Assembly (NCBI RefSeq): GCF_001570585.1
Contig: NZ_BBXF01000002.1
Span: forward strand, 806,001-870,000
Reading direction: 5' to 3'
From: Herbidospora daliensis
GTDB taxonomy: Bacteria > Actinomycetota > Actinomycetes > Streptosporangiales > Streptosporangiaceae
Length of the DNA stretch: 64,000 nt
Under the pieces are notes generated by a model. It was given only the letters and a program-made list of their open reading frames with translations, was not told the origin of the DNA and ran no database searches. Positions 8,018-17,500 of this stretch are shown in pieces. Numbering within the stretch: position 1 is the first letter of the stretch; each line of letters starts with the position of its first letter. A program made the position numbers and the translations under genes.

Positions 8018-8796
8018 AGGTCTTCGCCGTCGCCTTCCTGGCCCTGGTCACGCTGGCCGCGCTCGCGCCCTCCCTGCTCACCGGAGGCGTCACCCCCGAC
8101 GCCGCCGACGCGCTCGCCGCCCTCCAGGGGCCCAGCGCCGACCACCCGCTCGGCACCGACGCCAACGGCCGCGACGTCCTCACCCGCATCGTGTACGGAG
8201 CCGCGCCCTCCCTGCTGGCCGGGCTCGGCGCGACGGCCCTGGCGGTGGTCGTCGGCACCGCGCTCGGGCTGCTGGCCGCCCTCGGCGGGCGGGTCGTCGA
8301 CGAGATCGTGATCCGCCTGGTCGAGATCGTGTTGTCGCTGCCGACCCTGCTGCTGGCGCTGCTCGTCATCACCGTCACCGGGCCGGGCACGGTCAACGTG
8401 ATCTTCGCCATCGCCCTCTACACCGCGCCCGGCTACGCCCGGCTGGTGCGCGCCCAGACCATGGTGATCCGCAACGCGGGGTTCGTCGAGGCGGCCGTCT
8501 CGCTCGGGCTCGGCAGGGGCCGGATCATCACCCGGCACGTGCTGCCCAACGCGTTCGAGCCGCTGGCCGTGCTGGCCACCATCGAGGTCGGCACCGCCCT
8601 GGTGGCCGCCGCCTCGCTCAGCTACCTCGGGCTGGGGCCGCAACCGCCCGCGCCCGAATGGGGGGCGATGCTCTCGGCCGGACGCGACTACTTCTCGGTC
8701 GCCTGGTGGATCGCCGTCTTCCCCGGCGTGGCCATCACGCTGACCGTCCTGTCCGTCACCGTCGTCGGGCGGCGGTTGCAGCGGAGGATCGTATGA
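8014..8796 (+). CDS. ABC transporter permease (DppC type)
   Basis: This is the 260-residue second permease. It begins at GTG inside the GTGA overlap with the preceding stop. The DppC hallmark HPLGTDANGRDVLTRIVYGA (about residues 43-62) precedes the helices. The EAA-type loop reads GFVEAAVSLGLGRGRIITRHVLPN. It is shorter than usual (about 280-300 residues) because the N-terminal cytoplasmic extension is nearly absent. It should pair with the product of 7094-8017 to form the channel. Confidence 0.94.
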   Translation: MKVFAVAFLALVTLAALAPSLLTGGVTPDAADALAALQGPSADHPLGTDANGRDVLTRIVYGAAPSLLAGLGATALAVVVGTALGLLAALGGRVVDEIVIRLVEIVLSLPTLLLALLVITVTGPGTVNVIFAIALYTAPGYARLVRAQTMVIRNAGFVEAAVSLGLGRGRIITRHVLPNAFEPLAVLATIEVGTALVAAASLSYLGLGPQPPAPEWGAMLSAGRDYFSVAWWIAVFPGVAITLTVLSVTVVGRRLQRRIV

Positions 8797-10370
8797 GCAT
8801 CCCCGTCGTCGAGGTGACCGACCTGCACGTGAGCTTCCCGGGCGTGCACGCCGTCAGGGGCGTCTCGCTCGCCGTCCACCCGGGCGAGTGCGTGGCCGTC
8901 GTGGGCGAGTCGGGGTCGGGCAAGAGCGTCACCGCGCGCACCCTCCTCGGGCTGACCGGCGAGGAGGCGACCGTCACCGCCGGGCGGCTGGCGATCGAGG
9001 GCGTGGACGCGTCGGGCTTCCGCGAACGCCAGTGGCGGTCGATCCGGGGACGCGTGATCGGCTACGTCCTCCAAGATGCGCTGGTCTCGCTCGACGCGCT
9101 CCGCCCGGTCGGCAGGGAGATCGCCGAGACGCTGAAGCTGCACCGCGCCGCGCCCCGGCCCGAGATCCCCGGCCGGGTGCTCGACCTGCTGACCGAGGTC
9201 GGCGTGCCCGAGCCGACGGTCCGGGCCCGGCAGTATCCCCACGAACTGTCCGGCGGCCTGCGGCAGCGGGCCCTGATCGCCTCGGCCATCGCGTGCGGGC
9301 CCCGGCTGCTCATCGCCGACGAGCCGACCACCGCGCTCGACGTCACCGTGCAGGCGCAGATCCTCCGGCTGCTGGCCGAACGCAAACAGGCCGGTCAGGC
9401 GCTGCTGCTGATCAGCCACGACCTCGCGGTGGTGGCCGAGCTCGCCGACCGGATCCTCGTCATGAAGGACGGTGTCGTCGTCGAGGACGGCCCGGCCCGG
9501 CGGGTGCTCGGGGCGCCGGAGCACGCGTACACCAAGAGCCTGCTCGCCGCCGTGCCGCGGCCGGGCAACCGCACCACCGTGCCCGGTGACGTGGTGATCA
9601 GGGCCGAGGGCCTGGTCAAGGCGTTCAAGGGGAGGACCGCCGTCGACGGGGTCTCCTTCGAGCTGCGGGCCGGGCAGACGCTCGGCGTCGTCGGCGAGTC
9701 GGGCTCGGGCAAGACGACGACGGCCCGGCTGGTGCTCGGCCTGCTCAAACCCGACCGGGGGACCGTCGAGGTCGACCGGCGGCAGACGCAGGTCGTCTAC
9801 CAGGACCCGCTCAGTTCCTTCGACCCCCGGTTCTCGGTACGCCGCATCATCGACGAAGCCCTGGAGGTCGGCGGCACCCCCCGGCACGAACGCCGCAGAC
9901 GGGCGGTCGAGCTGCTCGAACAGGTGGGGCTCGACGAGAGCGTGCTCGACCGGCGGCCGCTGAAACTGTCCGGCGGGCAACGCCAGCGGGTGGCCATCGC
10001 CCGCGCGCTGGCCCCCCGCCCCCGGGTGATCGTCTGCGACGAGCCGGTGTCGGCGCTCGACGTGTCGATCCAGGCCCAGGTGCTCGACCTGCTCACCGGG
10101 CTGCAGGCCGAACTCGGGCTCGCCTACCTGTTCATCTCGCACCACCTCGGGGTGGTGCACCACGTCAGCGACCACGTGCTGGTGCTGAAGGACGGCCGGG
10201 CCGTCGAGTCGGGCGACGTACACCAGATCTTCACGGCGCCGGCCGACCCGTACACCCGGGAACTGCTCGCCGCCGTGCCAGGAGGGCACCATGACCAAAC
10301 AGATCCATCTCGCCGCGCACTTCCCGGGCGTGAACAACACGACCGTCTGGTCCGACCCCAGGTCGGGTAG
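8793..10370 (+). CDS. Fused double ABC ATPase (DppD-DppF type)
   Basis: This 525-residue protein carries both ATPase halves of the importer. Half 1 has Walker A GESGSGKS (38-45), signature LSGGLRQR (Leu replaces the usual Gln) and Walker B LLIADEPT. Half 2 has Walker A GESGSGKT, signature LSGGQRQR and Walker B VIVCDEPVSALD. It starts in an ATGA overlap with the permease. Homology ends near LLAAVPGG, but the frame stays open for about 26 more residues (HHDQTDPSRR onward) and overlaps the next gene by 80 bp. That tail is probably a by-product of stop loss. Confidence 0.93.
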   Translation: MSIPVVEVTDLHVSFPGVHAVRGVSLAVHPGECVAVVGESGSGKSVTARTLLGLTGEEATVTAGRLAIEGVDASGFRERQWRSIRGRVIGYVLQDALVSLDALRPVGREIAETLKLHRAAPRPEIPGRVLDLLTEVGVPEPTVRARQYPHELSGGLRQRALIASAIACGPRLLIADEPTTALDVTVQAQILRLLAERKQAGQALLLISHDLAVVAELADRILVMKDGVVVEDGPARRVLGAPEHAYTKSLLAAVPRPGNRTTVPGDVVIRAEGLVKAFKGRTAVDGVSFELRAGQTLGVVGESGSGKTTTARLVLGLLKPDRGTVEVDRRQTQVVYQDPLSSFDPRFSVRRIIDEALEVGGTPRHERRRRAVELLEQVGLDESVLDRRPLKLSGGQRQRVAIARALAPRPRVIVCDEPVSALDVSIQAQVLDLLTGLQAELGLAYLFISHHLGVVHHVSDHVLVLKDGRAVESGDVHQIFTAPADPYTRELLAAVPGGHHDQTDPSRRALPGREQHDRLVRPQVG

Positions 10371-11613
10371 CCAGATCGACTTCGACTCCTTCAAGCACCT
10401 GGCGCAGACCGCCGAACGGGGCAGGTTCGACTTCTTCTTCCTGGCCGAAGGGCTGCGGCTGCGCGAGATGAAGGGCCGCATCCACGACCTCGACGTCGTC
10501 GGGCGGCCCGAGTCGCTGACCGTGTTGTCGGCCCTGTCGGCCGTGACCACCCACCTCGGCCTGGCGGCGACCGTCAACTCCACCTTCAACGAGCCCTACG
10601 AGGTGGCCCGGCGGCTGGCCACCCTCGACCACCTGTCGGGCGGCCGGGCCGCCTGGAACGTCGTGACCAGCTGGGACGCCTTCACCGGCGAGAACTTCCG
10701 GCGCGGCGGATACCTGGCTGAGACCGACCGGTACACCCGCGCCAGGGAGTTCCTGCAGACCGCCCGCGAACTGTGGGACTCCTGGGCCCCCGACGCGCTG
10801 CCGAGGTCGGACGGGCGGTTCGCCCGGCCCGGCGGCATCGGCTCCTTCGAGCACACGGGTCAGCACTTCGACATCCGCGGCCGGTTCGACGTGCCCCGGC
10901 CGCCGCAGGGCCACCCGGTGATCATCCAGGCCGGCGACTCGGAGGAGGGCCGCGAGTTCGCCGCCGCCTCCGCCGACGTCATCTTCAGCCGGCACAGCAG
11001 GCTGGACGAGGGACGCGTCTTCTACCGCGACGTCAAGAGCCGCCTCGCGAAGTACGGCCGCACCGCCGACGACCTGAAGATCCTCCCGGCCGTCACCTAC
11101 GTGCTGGGCGACACCCAGGAGGAGGCCGAGGAACGCGCGGCCGAGATCCGCCGCGCCCAGGTCGGCCCGCGGACCGCGATCCTGTTCCTGGAGGCGATCT
11201 GGGGCCGCGACCTGTCCGGGTACGACCCCGACGGCCCCCTCCCCGACGTCGAGCCCGACCTGGAGACGGACGTCTCGAAGGGCCGGGCCCAGTTCCGCCG
11301 CGACCGCGCCGAGACGGCGGCCAAGTGGCGGGCGCTGGCCGAGGAGAAGAACCTCTCCATCCGCGAACTCGTCATCGAGACGGCCGCGCCGCAGACCTTC
11401 GTCGGCACCGCGCGCTCGGTCGCCGCGGAGATCGACCGGTTCGTGCAGACCGACGCCGCCGACGGCTTCATCTTCGTGCCCCACCTCACCCCGGGCGGCC
11501 TCGACGACCTCGTGGACCAGGTCGTGCCGCTGCTCCAGGAGAAGGGCGTCCACCGGACCGACTACACCGGCCCGACCCTGCGCCACCACCTCGGACTGAA
11601 GGAGCTCTCATGA
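10291..11613 (+). CDS. NtaA/SnaA/DszA-family FMN-dependent monooxygenase
   Basis: This is a 440-residue class C flavin monooxygenase of the luciferase-like (LLM) superfamily, which uses reduced FMN from a separate reductase. It starts MTKQIHLAAHFPGVNNTTVW and contains [19 protein letters not shown] and the ENFRRGG motif typical of the nitrilotriacetate and dibenzothiophene-sulfone monooxygenase branch. An AGGAGGG site precedes the ATG. Relatives oxidise aminopolycarboxylates, sulfones or sulfonates; the actual substrate is unknown. It is the first of four consecutive LLM genes in the operon. Confidence 0.92.
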   Translation: MTKQIHLAAHFPGVNNTTVWSDPRSGSQIDFDSFKHLAQTAERGRFDFFFLAEGLRLREMKGRIHDLDVVGRPESLTVLSALSAVTTHLGLAATVNSTFNEPYEVARRLATLDHLSGGRAAWNVVTSWDAFTGENFRRGGYLAETDRYTRAREFLQTARELWDSWAPDALPRSDGRFARPGGIGSFEHTGQHFDIRGRFDVPRPPQGHPVIIQAGDSEEGREFAAASADVIFSRHSRLDEGRVFYRDVKSRLAKYGRTADDLKILPAVTYVLGDTQEEAEERAAEIRRAQVGPRTAILFLEAIWGRDLSGYDPDGPLPDVEPDLETDVSKGRAQFRRDRAETAAKWRALAEEKNLSIRELVIETAAPQTFVGTARSVAAEIDRFVQTDAADGFIFVPHLTPGGLDDLVDQVVPLLQEKGVHRTDYTGPTLRHHLGLKELS

Positions 11614-12689
11614 GCCTGCACCTCGCCGTCGCCCTCGACGGCGCCGGCTGGCATCCGGCCGCCTGGCGGGCCGAAGGGGCCCAACCCGACCGGCTGTTCA
11701 CCGCCGGATACTGGGCCGACCTGGTCATCGAGGCCGAACGCGGCCTGCTCGACTGGGTCACCTTCGAAGACTCCCTCAGCCTGCAGTCGTCCCGGCACGA
11801 CCAGGTGCTCGGGCGGCTCGACGCCGTGCTGCTGGCCGCAGCGGTCGCGCCGCTGACCTCGAAGATCGGCCTGATCCCGACGACCAGCGTGACCCACACC
11901 GAGCCGTTCCACGTGGCGATCGGCATCGCCTCGCTCGACTACGCCAGCAAGGGCCGCGCGGGCTGGCGTCCGCGTGTGTCCGGGCGTCCCGACGAGGCGG
12001 CCCATTTCGGCCGCCGGGAGGTCCCGGACCTGGACGCCCTGTTCCGTGAGGCGGCCGACGCCGTCGAGGTGGTGCGCCGCCTCTGGGACAGCTGGGAGGA
12101 CGACGCCGAGATCCGCGACGCCGCGACCGGCCGCTTCATCGACCGCGACCGGCTGCACTACATCGACTTCCAGGGTGAGTTCTTCTCGGTCAAGGGCCCG
12201 TCGATCACCCCGCGCCCGCCCCAGGGCCAGCCGCTCGTCACCGCGCTGGGCCACTCGACCACGCCCTACGAGTTCGCCGCCGCGAACGCCGACGTCCTGT
12301 ACGTCACCCCGGCCGACCGCGACGACGCCCGCCGGATCGCCGGGGAGGTCAGGGAGCTCAACCCCGGTCTGAAGGTCTTCGCCGACCTGGTCGTCTTCCT
12401 CGGCGACCACAAGGCCCGCCTCGACGACCTCGACGGCGCGCCGCTGGAGTCGGACGCCCACGTCTTCGAGGGCACCCCCGCCGAACTCGCCGACCTGCTG
12501 CTCGACTGGGGCTTCGAGGGCTACCGGCTGCGTCCGGGCGTGCTGCCGCACGACCTGACCGCCATCACCCGGGGCCTGGTGCCCGAGCTCCAGGCGCGGG
12601 GGGCGTTCCGGACCGCGTACGAGGCCCCCGACCTGCGTGGACGTCTCGGGCTCGGCCGTCCGGCCAGCCGGTACGCGAGGGTGTCGTGA
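11610..12689 (+). CDS. LLM-class flavin-dependent oxidoreductase, second of four
   Basis: This 359-residue TIM-barrel oxidoreductase starts at ATG 11610 in an ATGA overlap. Visible LLM features include [12 protein letters not shown], a [14 protein letters not shown] segment in place of the usual LSGGR-NVV, and RPPQGQPLV before the C-terminal barrel strands. The insertion and closing strands match family members that act beside NtaA-like monooxygenases. No flavin reductase gene lies in the operon, so reduced flavin must come from elsewhere. Confidence 0.9.
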   Translation: MSLHLAVALDGAGWHPAAWRAEGAQPDRLFTAGYWADLVIEAERGLLDWVTFEDSLSLQSSRHDQVLGRLDAVLLAAAVAPLTSKIGLIPTTSVTHTEPFHVAIGIASLDYASKGRAGWRPRVSGRPDEAAHFGRREVPDLDALFREAADAVEVVRRLWDSWEDDAEIRDAATGRFIDRDRLHYIDFQGEFFSVKGPSITPRPPQGQPLVTALGHSTTPYEFAAANADVLYVTPADRDDARRIAGEVRELNPGLKVFADLVVFLGDHKARLDDLDGAPLESDAHVFEGTPAELADLLLDWGFEGYRLRPGVLPHDLTAITRGLVPELQARGAFRTAYEAPDLRGRLGLGRPASRYARVS

Positions 12690-13720
12690 AGTTCCTCGCC
12701 CTCACGCTGGGCTTCCACACCGACCCCGGCATTCCGGTCGAGCGGCGGTTCCGCGAGATCGTCGACAGCGCGGTCGTGGCCGAGGAACTGGGCTTCGACG
12801 GGTTCGCGTTCGGGGAACGCCACGAACGCCCGTTCCTGTCGTCGTCGCCGACGGTCGTGCTGAGCCACATCGCCGCCAAGACGTCGACGATCCGGTTGTT
12901 CACCGCCGTCACCACGCTCGCGCTGCTCGACCCGGTCAGGGCGTTCGAGGACTACTCCACCCTCGACCACCTGTCGGGTGGCCGGCTGGAACTGATCATC
13001 GGCAAGGGCAACGGCACCGCGCAGGCCGAACTGTTCCACGTCACCGAGGCCGACCAGTGGGACCGCAACCGCGAGGGCTACGAACTGTTCCGCCGCCTCT
13101 GGCGGGAAGATCGGGTGACCTGGTCGGGCCGGTTCCGTCCGCCGCTCGTCGACGCCGAGGTGCTGCCCCGCCCGTTCCAGCGGCCGGTCAGGGTCTGGCA
13201 CGGCAGCGCCACCAGCCGCGAGTCGGTCGACCTGGCCGCCTCCTACGGCGACCCGCTGTTCTCCGCGAACGTCTCGAACCCGGTCGAGCCGTACGCCGAC
13301 CTCGTCGCCCACTACCGGGAACGCTGGGAGCACCACGGCCACGACCCGAAGGACGCCGTGGTCGGCGCCGGCACGGCCGGCTACTACGGCGCCCCGAAGT
13401 CGCAGGACGCGATCGAGACGTACCGGCCGATCTTCGACGCGCGGCTGAAGTTCTTCGCCCAGCGCGGCCTCGACCCGGTCTTCCACAGCCTGGAGGACGC
13501 CATCGAGCGCAGCTCGATCCTGGTCGGCAGCCCCCAGCAGATCGTCGACAAGGTCCACCGCTACCACGACCGGCTCGGCCACGAGGTGATGCACATCTCG
13601 GCCGAGGCCGACGGGCTGCCCGCCGCGAAGCACCGCGCCTCGCTCGAACTGTTCCAAGCGGAGATCGCGCCCGTGCTCCGCGCCGACATCCCCAGCAGAC
13701 CCCTGGGAGGGCTCGCATGA
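12686..13720 (+). CDS. LLM-class flavin-dependent oxidoreductase, third of four
   Basis: This 344-residue luciferase-like oxidoreductase begins with GTG in a GTGA overlap. It has [14 protein letters not shown], the [17 protein letters not shown] flavin-contact segment and VWHGSATS in the phosphate-binding region. A late [16 protein letters not shown] segment is the usual C-terminal signature. It could act on a different intermediate from its neighbours or use F420 rather than FMN; sequence alone does not decide. Confidence 0.91.
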   Translation: MKFLALTLGFHTDPGIPVERRFREIVDSAVVAEELGFDGFAFGERHERPFLSSSPTVVLSHIAAKTSTIRLFTAVTTLALLDPVRAFEDYSTLDHLSGGRLELIIGKGNGTAQAELFHVTEADQWDRNREGYELFRRLWREDRVTWSGRFRPPLVDAEVLPRPFQRPVRVWHGSATSRESVDLAASYGDPLFSANVSNPVEPYADLVAHYRERWEHHGHDPKDAVVGAGTAGYYGAPKSQDAIETYRPIFDARLKFFAQRGLDPVFHSLEDAIERSSILVGSPQQIVDKVHRYHDRLGHEVMHISAEADGLPAAKHRASLELFQAEIAPVLRADIPSRPLGGLA

Positions 13721-14832
13721 CCCGGCTGTCCATCCTCGACCTGGCCCCGATCGTCTCCGGCGGCGACGCCCGGCAGGCCCTCGCCGACACCCTCGACCTC
13801 GCCCGCGCGGCGGAGGCGGCCGGCTACCACCGCTACTGGCTGGCCGAACACCACTTCACCCCGGGCGTAGCGAGCTCCGCCCCGGCGGTGCTGATCGGCG
13901 CGGTCGCCGCCGCGACCAGCACCATCCGCGTGGGCTCGGGCGCGGTGCAGCTCGGCCACCAGACCGCGCTCGGCGTCGTCGAGCAGTTCGGCACCCTCGA
14001 CGCGCTCCACCCGGGCCGCATCGACCTGGGGCTGGGCCGGTCGGGCCAGCGCGCCAAGGAGTTCAAGGACGCGCCGCCGCCACCACCCCAGGAGGCGCGG
14101 GTGGTCGACGGCCTGCTGATCCCCAAGCCGTTCTCGTTCGCCTCCATCGCCGACAAGTCGATCTTCACCCTGTGGGCGCAGCTGCTCCAGCAGCCCGGCG
14201 CGCAGTCGCCCGACTTCGCCGAGCAGGTGGACGACATCAGGGCGTTCATCGCCGGCTCCTACCGGTCGGCCGAAGGCGTCGAGGCCCACGTGAACCCGGG
14301 CGAGGGCGCGGACCTGGAGTTGTGGATCCTCGGCAGCAGCGGCGGCCAGAGCGCCCAGGTCGCGGCCGAACGCGGCCTGCCGTTCGCGGCCAACTACCAC
14401 GTCGCCCCGTCGGCGGTGCTGGAGGCCGTGGACGCCTACCGCGACGCCTTCAAGCCCTCCGACCTGCACCCGAAGCCCCACGTGATGGTGTCGGCCGACG
14501 TCGTCGTGGCCGATACGGAGGCGGAGGCGAAGCGCATCGCCGCACCTTACGGCCTGTGGGTGCGCAGCATCCGTACCGGACAGGGCGCGATCCCCTTCCC
14601 CACGCCCGAGGAGGCGCTCGCGCACGAGTGGACGCCCGAAGACCGCGACCTGGTCGCCGACCGCGTCGACACCCAGTTCGTCGGCACGCCCGCCCAGGTG
14701 GCCGACCGCCTGCGCGTGCTCCGCGACGTCACCGGCGCCGACGAACTGCTCGTCACCACCATCACCCACGACCACGCCGACCGCGTCCGCTCGGCCGAAC
14801 TGCTCGGCCGGGCCTGGAAGGAGCTCTCATGA
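13717..14832 (+). CDS. LLM-class oxidoreductase (MsnO8-like), fourth of four
   Basis: This is a 371-residue luciferase-like protein. It starts [16 protein letters not shown] and contains [18 protein letters not shown], a [20 protein letters not shown] segment and [13 protein letters not shown]. These are diagnostic of the MsnO8 branch, and [20 protein letters not shown] is its standard mid-barrel motif. It overlaps the third LLM gene and the DUF1684 gene by ATGA. MsnO8-type enzymes are widespread and mostly uncharacterised. Confidence 0.92.
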   Translation: MTRLSILDLAPIVSGGDARQALADTLDLARAAEAAGYHRYWLAEHHFTPGVASSAPAVLIGAVAAATSTIRVGSGAVQLGHQTALGVVEQFGTLDALHPGRIDLGLGRSGQRAKEFKDAPPPPPQEARVVDGLLIPKPFSFASIADKSIFTLWAQLLQQPGAQSPDFAEQVDDIRAFIAGSYRSAEGVEAHVNPGEGADLELWILGSSGGQSAQVAAERGLPFAANYHVAPSAVLEAVDAYRDAFKPSDLHPKPHVMVSADVVVADTEAEAKRIAAPYGLWVRSIRTGQGAIPFPTPEEALAHEWTPEDRDLVADRVDTQFVGTPAQVADRLRVLRDVTGADELLVTTITHDHADRVRSAELLGRAWKELS

Positions 14833-15545
14833 CCACCCGCGAGGACGAAGTCCGCGACCTGCTCACCCTGACGGGCACGACCTGGATCGACGGCGAGACC
14901 GTCGTCCCGGGCCTGCCCGGCGTGTGGACCCCGGCCGGCGGCGGCGTCGAACTGAAGGCCGGCCTCGACGACGGCCTGACCATCGACGGCGAGCCGGTCA
15001 CCGGCCCGGTCGTCATCACCCCGGACGCGTCGGCCCTCCGCTACGGCCGCGTCAAGATCCAGGCCCTCGTCCGGGACGGCCTCCCGGTGATCCGCACCTG
15101 GGACCCCGACGCCGAGACCCTGCGCGCCTTCCAGGGCATCGAGTCCTACGACCACGACCCGGCGTGGATCCGCCCGGCCGTCTTCCGCACCTACGGCGAG
15201 ACCCGCCCGGAGACGGTCCCCACCGCCGACGGCCGCGACCGCGACCTCCTCCTGATCGGCGACGTGGTGATCGACCTCCCGGGCGGCAGCCGCACCCTCG
15301 CGGTCACCGAGACCACGACCGGCCTGTCGGCCCAGTTCGGCGACCTGACGAACGGCGAGGAGACCTACCGCTTCCGCACCCTGCCACTGCCGTCACCGGG
15401 CCCGGACGGAAGCCTGGAGGCCGACTTCAACAGGGCGCACCTGCCGCCGTGCGCCCTGACCGACCACTTCCTCTGCTTCTTCCCCCCTCCCGGCAACCGC
15501 CTCGACGTACGGGTGACCGCAGGGGAGAAGCGCCTAGGTTCTTAG
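14829..15545 (+). CDS. DUF1684 family protein
   Basis: This 238-residue soluble protein closes the operon. The family hallmark is the C-terminal [20 protein letters not shown] followed by PPPGNRL. Upstream are conserved [13 protein letters not shown] and [11 protein letters not shown] segments. The biochemical function of DUF1684 is unknown, though members often sit beside sulfur or flavin-oxidoreductase genes. Its ATGA overlap with the MsnO8-like gene ties it to substrate oxidation here. No terminator-like hairpin is obvious after it. Confidence 0.88.
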   Translation: MTTREDEVRDLLTLTGTTWIDGETVVPGLPGVWTPAGGGVELKAGLDDGLTIDGEPVTGPVVITPDASALRYGRVKIQALVRDGLPVIRTWDPDAETLRAFQGIESYDHDPAWIRPAVFRTYGETRPETVPTADGRDRDLLLIGDVVIDLPGGSRTLAVTETTTGLSAQFGDLTNGEETYRFRTLPLPSPGPDGSLEADFNRAHLPPCALTDHFLCFFPPPGNRLDVRVTAGEKRLGS

Positions 15546-15672
15546 ATCGGAGCCCCGAGGAGGATGCGGCCGCCGCCCGGAACTCGTGCAGCTGGTTCGA
15601 GGCCGATGCTGATCGCTTTCGTTATCGCCGCTTGCGACGATGGCCACGTCTTCTGGGATGGACGGAGTCGTG

Positions 15673-16431
15673 ATGAGGCGATCGTTGGCTTTGGTCGTGG
15701 CCGCGCTGCTGGCCGGTGGGGTGGCCGCGCCCGCTGCGGCGGTCACGCAGACCCGGCCGCCCGACCCCGTGCGGGCCGTGCAGAAGCAGTTGCGTCAGGG
15801 GCACGGGGTGCGGATCTCCGAGCTCACCGCGATGATCGACGGGACACGCTCCACCGCTGCGGCCCGCACACGCGGTCGGGTGCAACTGAGCCCGAAGGGG
15901 CCGGTCGCCTACGACGCCACCATTTACTCCATTCTCGTTCCGGAAAGCTCCTGGCGGACCGCTCTTGGCGGGGCCGATTGGGACGACACCACGCACGTCG
16001 GCGGGGTCACGTACACGCATGAACCGCCCGGCAGTCTCCCCGACGGCAAGTCGTGGATCCGGTGGGACTGGAAGGCGCCGGAGGTCGCGGTTTTCAGCGA
16101 TCAGGCGATCAACGTGTTCGATGAACGTGTTCTGCGCATTCTGCTGCGCGGGGTCACCGGCAAGGCCGTTTCCGGCGGGTATGTCTATCGCGGCGTCGTG
16201 AGCCACAAGCGGCTGGGGCTTCCTCCCACCGGTGACGTGAAAGACGAGATCCACTGGTCGCTCTGGACCGACGCCACGGGCCTGCCCACCCGGCTCCGGA
16301 CCACGGACCTCGTCTATGGCCGGGAGCCGAAGATGGGCCACAGCTACGACACCCGCTTCCTCGACTGGGGGTTCCCCCTGGTCGTCACCGCGCCGCCGGC
16401 TGACCAGGTGATCGACTCGGCTGACGTGTGA
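15673..16431 (+). CDS. Secreted protein of unknown function, paralogue of the 3.1-kb gene
   Basis: This 252-residue exported protein has a signal peptide ending APAAA. The start is placed at ATG 15673 because GGACGGAG lies upstream and this start puts the arginines and hydrophobic core in signal-peptide order. It shares YRGVVSH, WSLWTDATGLPTRLRTTD and the terminal DWGFPL pattern with the protein at 3086-3886. No catalytic residues or lipobox are visible. A lipid- or polyketide-binding LppX-like role is possible but unproven. Confidence 0.68.
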   Translation: MRRSLALVVAALLAGGVAAPAAAVTQTRPPDPVRAVQKQLRQGHGVRISELTAMIDGTRSTAAARTRGRVQLSPKGPVAYDATIYSILVPESSWRTALGGADWDDTTHVGGVTYTHEPPGSLPDGKSWIRWDWKAPEVAVFSDQAINVFDERVLRILLRGVTGKAVSGGYVYRGVVSHKRLGLPPTGDVKDEIHWSLWTDATGLPTRLRTTDLVYGREPKMGHSYDTRFLDWGFPLVVTAPPADQVIDSADV

Positions 16432-16458
16432 CGGCGACGACGGCCGGGTCCGGTACGT

Positions 16459-16495
16459 CGGAGCGGCCGGTTCGCGTGGGGCCGAGCCGGCTCCG
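16459..16495. terminator. Probable bidirectional terminator
   Basis: CGGAGC pairs with GCTCCG and CGGTTCG with CGAGCCG, giving a 13-bp stem with a 3-nt bulge and an 8-nt loop. It lies in the 86-bp gap between two convergent genes. There is no U-tract. Confidence 0.5.
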
Positions 16496-16517
16496 CACCT
16501 GACCCAAGAAACAGGCC

Positions 16518-17489
16518 CTAGTCCGGGCCGAGCATCGCTGACGTGCCGCCGACCAGATGCCGTTCCACTATCTCCACGATCACCGTTTCGGCGTCGGCCC
16601 ACGTCACCGGGCCGTCGTTGCGCTGGTAGGACAGGTCGGCGAAGTACGGCGTCAGCCAGGGCATCGAGTTGCGGGTGAACGAGTCGCCGATCAGCACCGT
16701 CTTCGGTTCGTACCGTGCCGCGCCCGCCCGGTCGAGCCGGTAGCGGTCGATCGTCTCCTCGCGGGGGGCGCCGAGCAGCACGCCCAGGTCTCCCTCGCGG
16801 GGTGCGCGGCCGGTGAATCGCAACCGGGTGTCGGCCGCCAGGGCCGGATCCAGGGCGTGGGCCAACTCGGCGGCGTAGGTCGCGGCGGCGCGGTCGGTCC
16901 AGTGGCTGTCGGTGCGCCAGTACGCCGGTCGCCCCGTGGTCTGCTGGAGTCGTTCCAAGGGGGTGCGCAGGTCGACGTACCCGGGGAGATCGGCTTTTTC
17001 GAGGGCGGCCCAGAATTCGGCTTTGTGCGCGTGGAGGCACTTCTGGCCGGGGAAACGCGCTGGGAGCCACTGCGGGGAGATCGTCGTCTTGTCGGGGGCG
17101 ACGGTGAGGACGAAGCGTTTGCCGGCCGCCTCGACGCGTTCGGCCAGGCGGCGCAGCGCCTCCATCGTCTCGCCGATCGGGCGTTCCTGCTCGCAGGCTT
17201 CGGTCACGTCGTCGCCGAAGTAGAGCCAGCCCTGCTCGCCCTCGATGACCTTCGGGTAGCCGTGACCGTAGGCGGGGGCGTGGCCGAACACCGCTTCGGT
17301 CAGGGCGACGTTGGCGCGTACCGCCTGGTCGCGTAACGGGAGGTGGGCGGTGGCCCAACCGGTCCAGTCGCCGTCCAGGGCGGGCAGCGGGGGCAGCGGC
17401 TTGTTCTCCATCTCCACGGCGCGGGCGCCGGCGGCGAAGGCGACGGCCGGGAGGAAGAAGAACAGCAGTGCGGCCAGGCGGGTTCGCAT
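16518..17489 (-). CDS. AlgJ/AlgX-like SGNH O-acetyltransferase
   Basis: This 323-residue exported protein has a signal peptide or anchor (MRTRLAALLFFFLPAVAFAA). The AlgX/AlgJ fold is indicated by YWRTDSHWT, which supplies the catalytic Asp-x-His, and by VLIGDSFTRN, which supplies the SGNH serine. The chosen ATG has GAGGTGG upstream and lies 11 bp after the MBOAT stop, so the two genes are one operon. It probably transfers acyl groups delivered by the MBOAT protein onto an extracellular polysaccharide. The polymer is unknown. Confidence 0.88.
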   Translation of the reverse strand: MRTRLAALLFFFLPAVAFAAGARAVEMENKPLPPLPALDGDWTGWATAHLPLRDQAVRANVALTEAVFGHAPAYGHGYPKVIEGEQGWLYFGDDVTEACEQERPIGETMEALRRLAERVEAAGKRFVLTVAPDKTTISPQWLPARFPGQKCLHAHKAEFWAALEKADLPGYVDLRTPLERLQQTTGRPAYWRTDSHWTDRAAATYAAELAHALDPALAADTRLRFTGRAPREGDLGVLLGAPREETIDRYRLDRAGAARYEPKTVLIGDSFTRNSMPWLTPYFADLSYQRNDGPVTWADAETVIVEIVERHLVGGTSAMLGPD

Positions 17490-17500
17490 GGGCGTCCACC

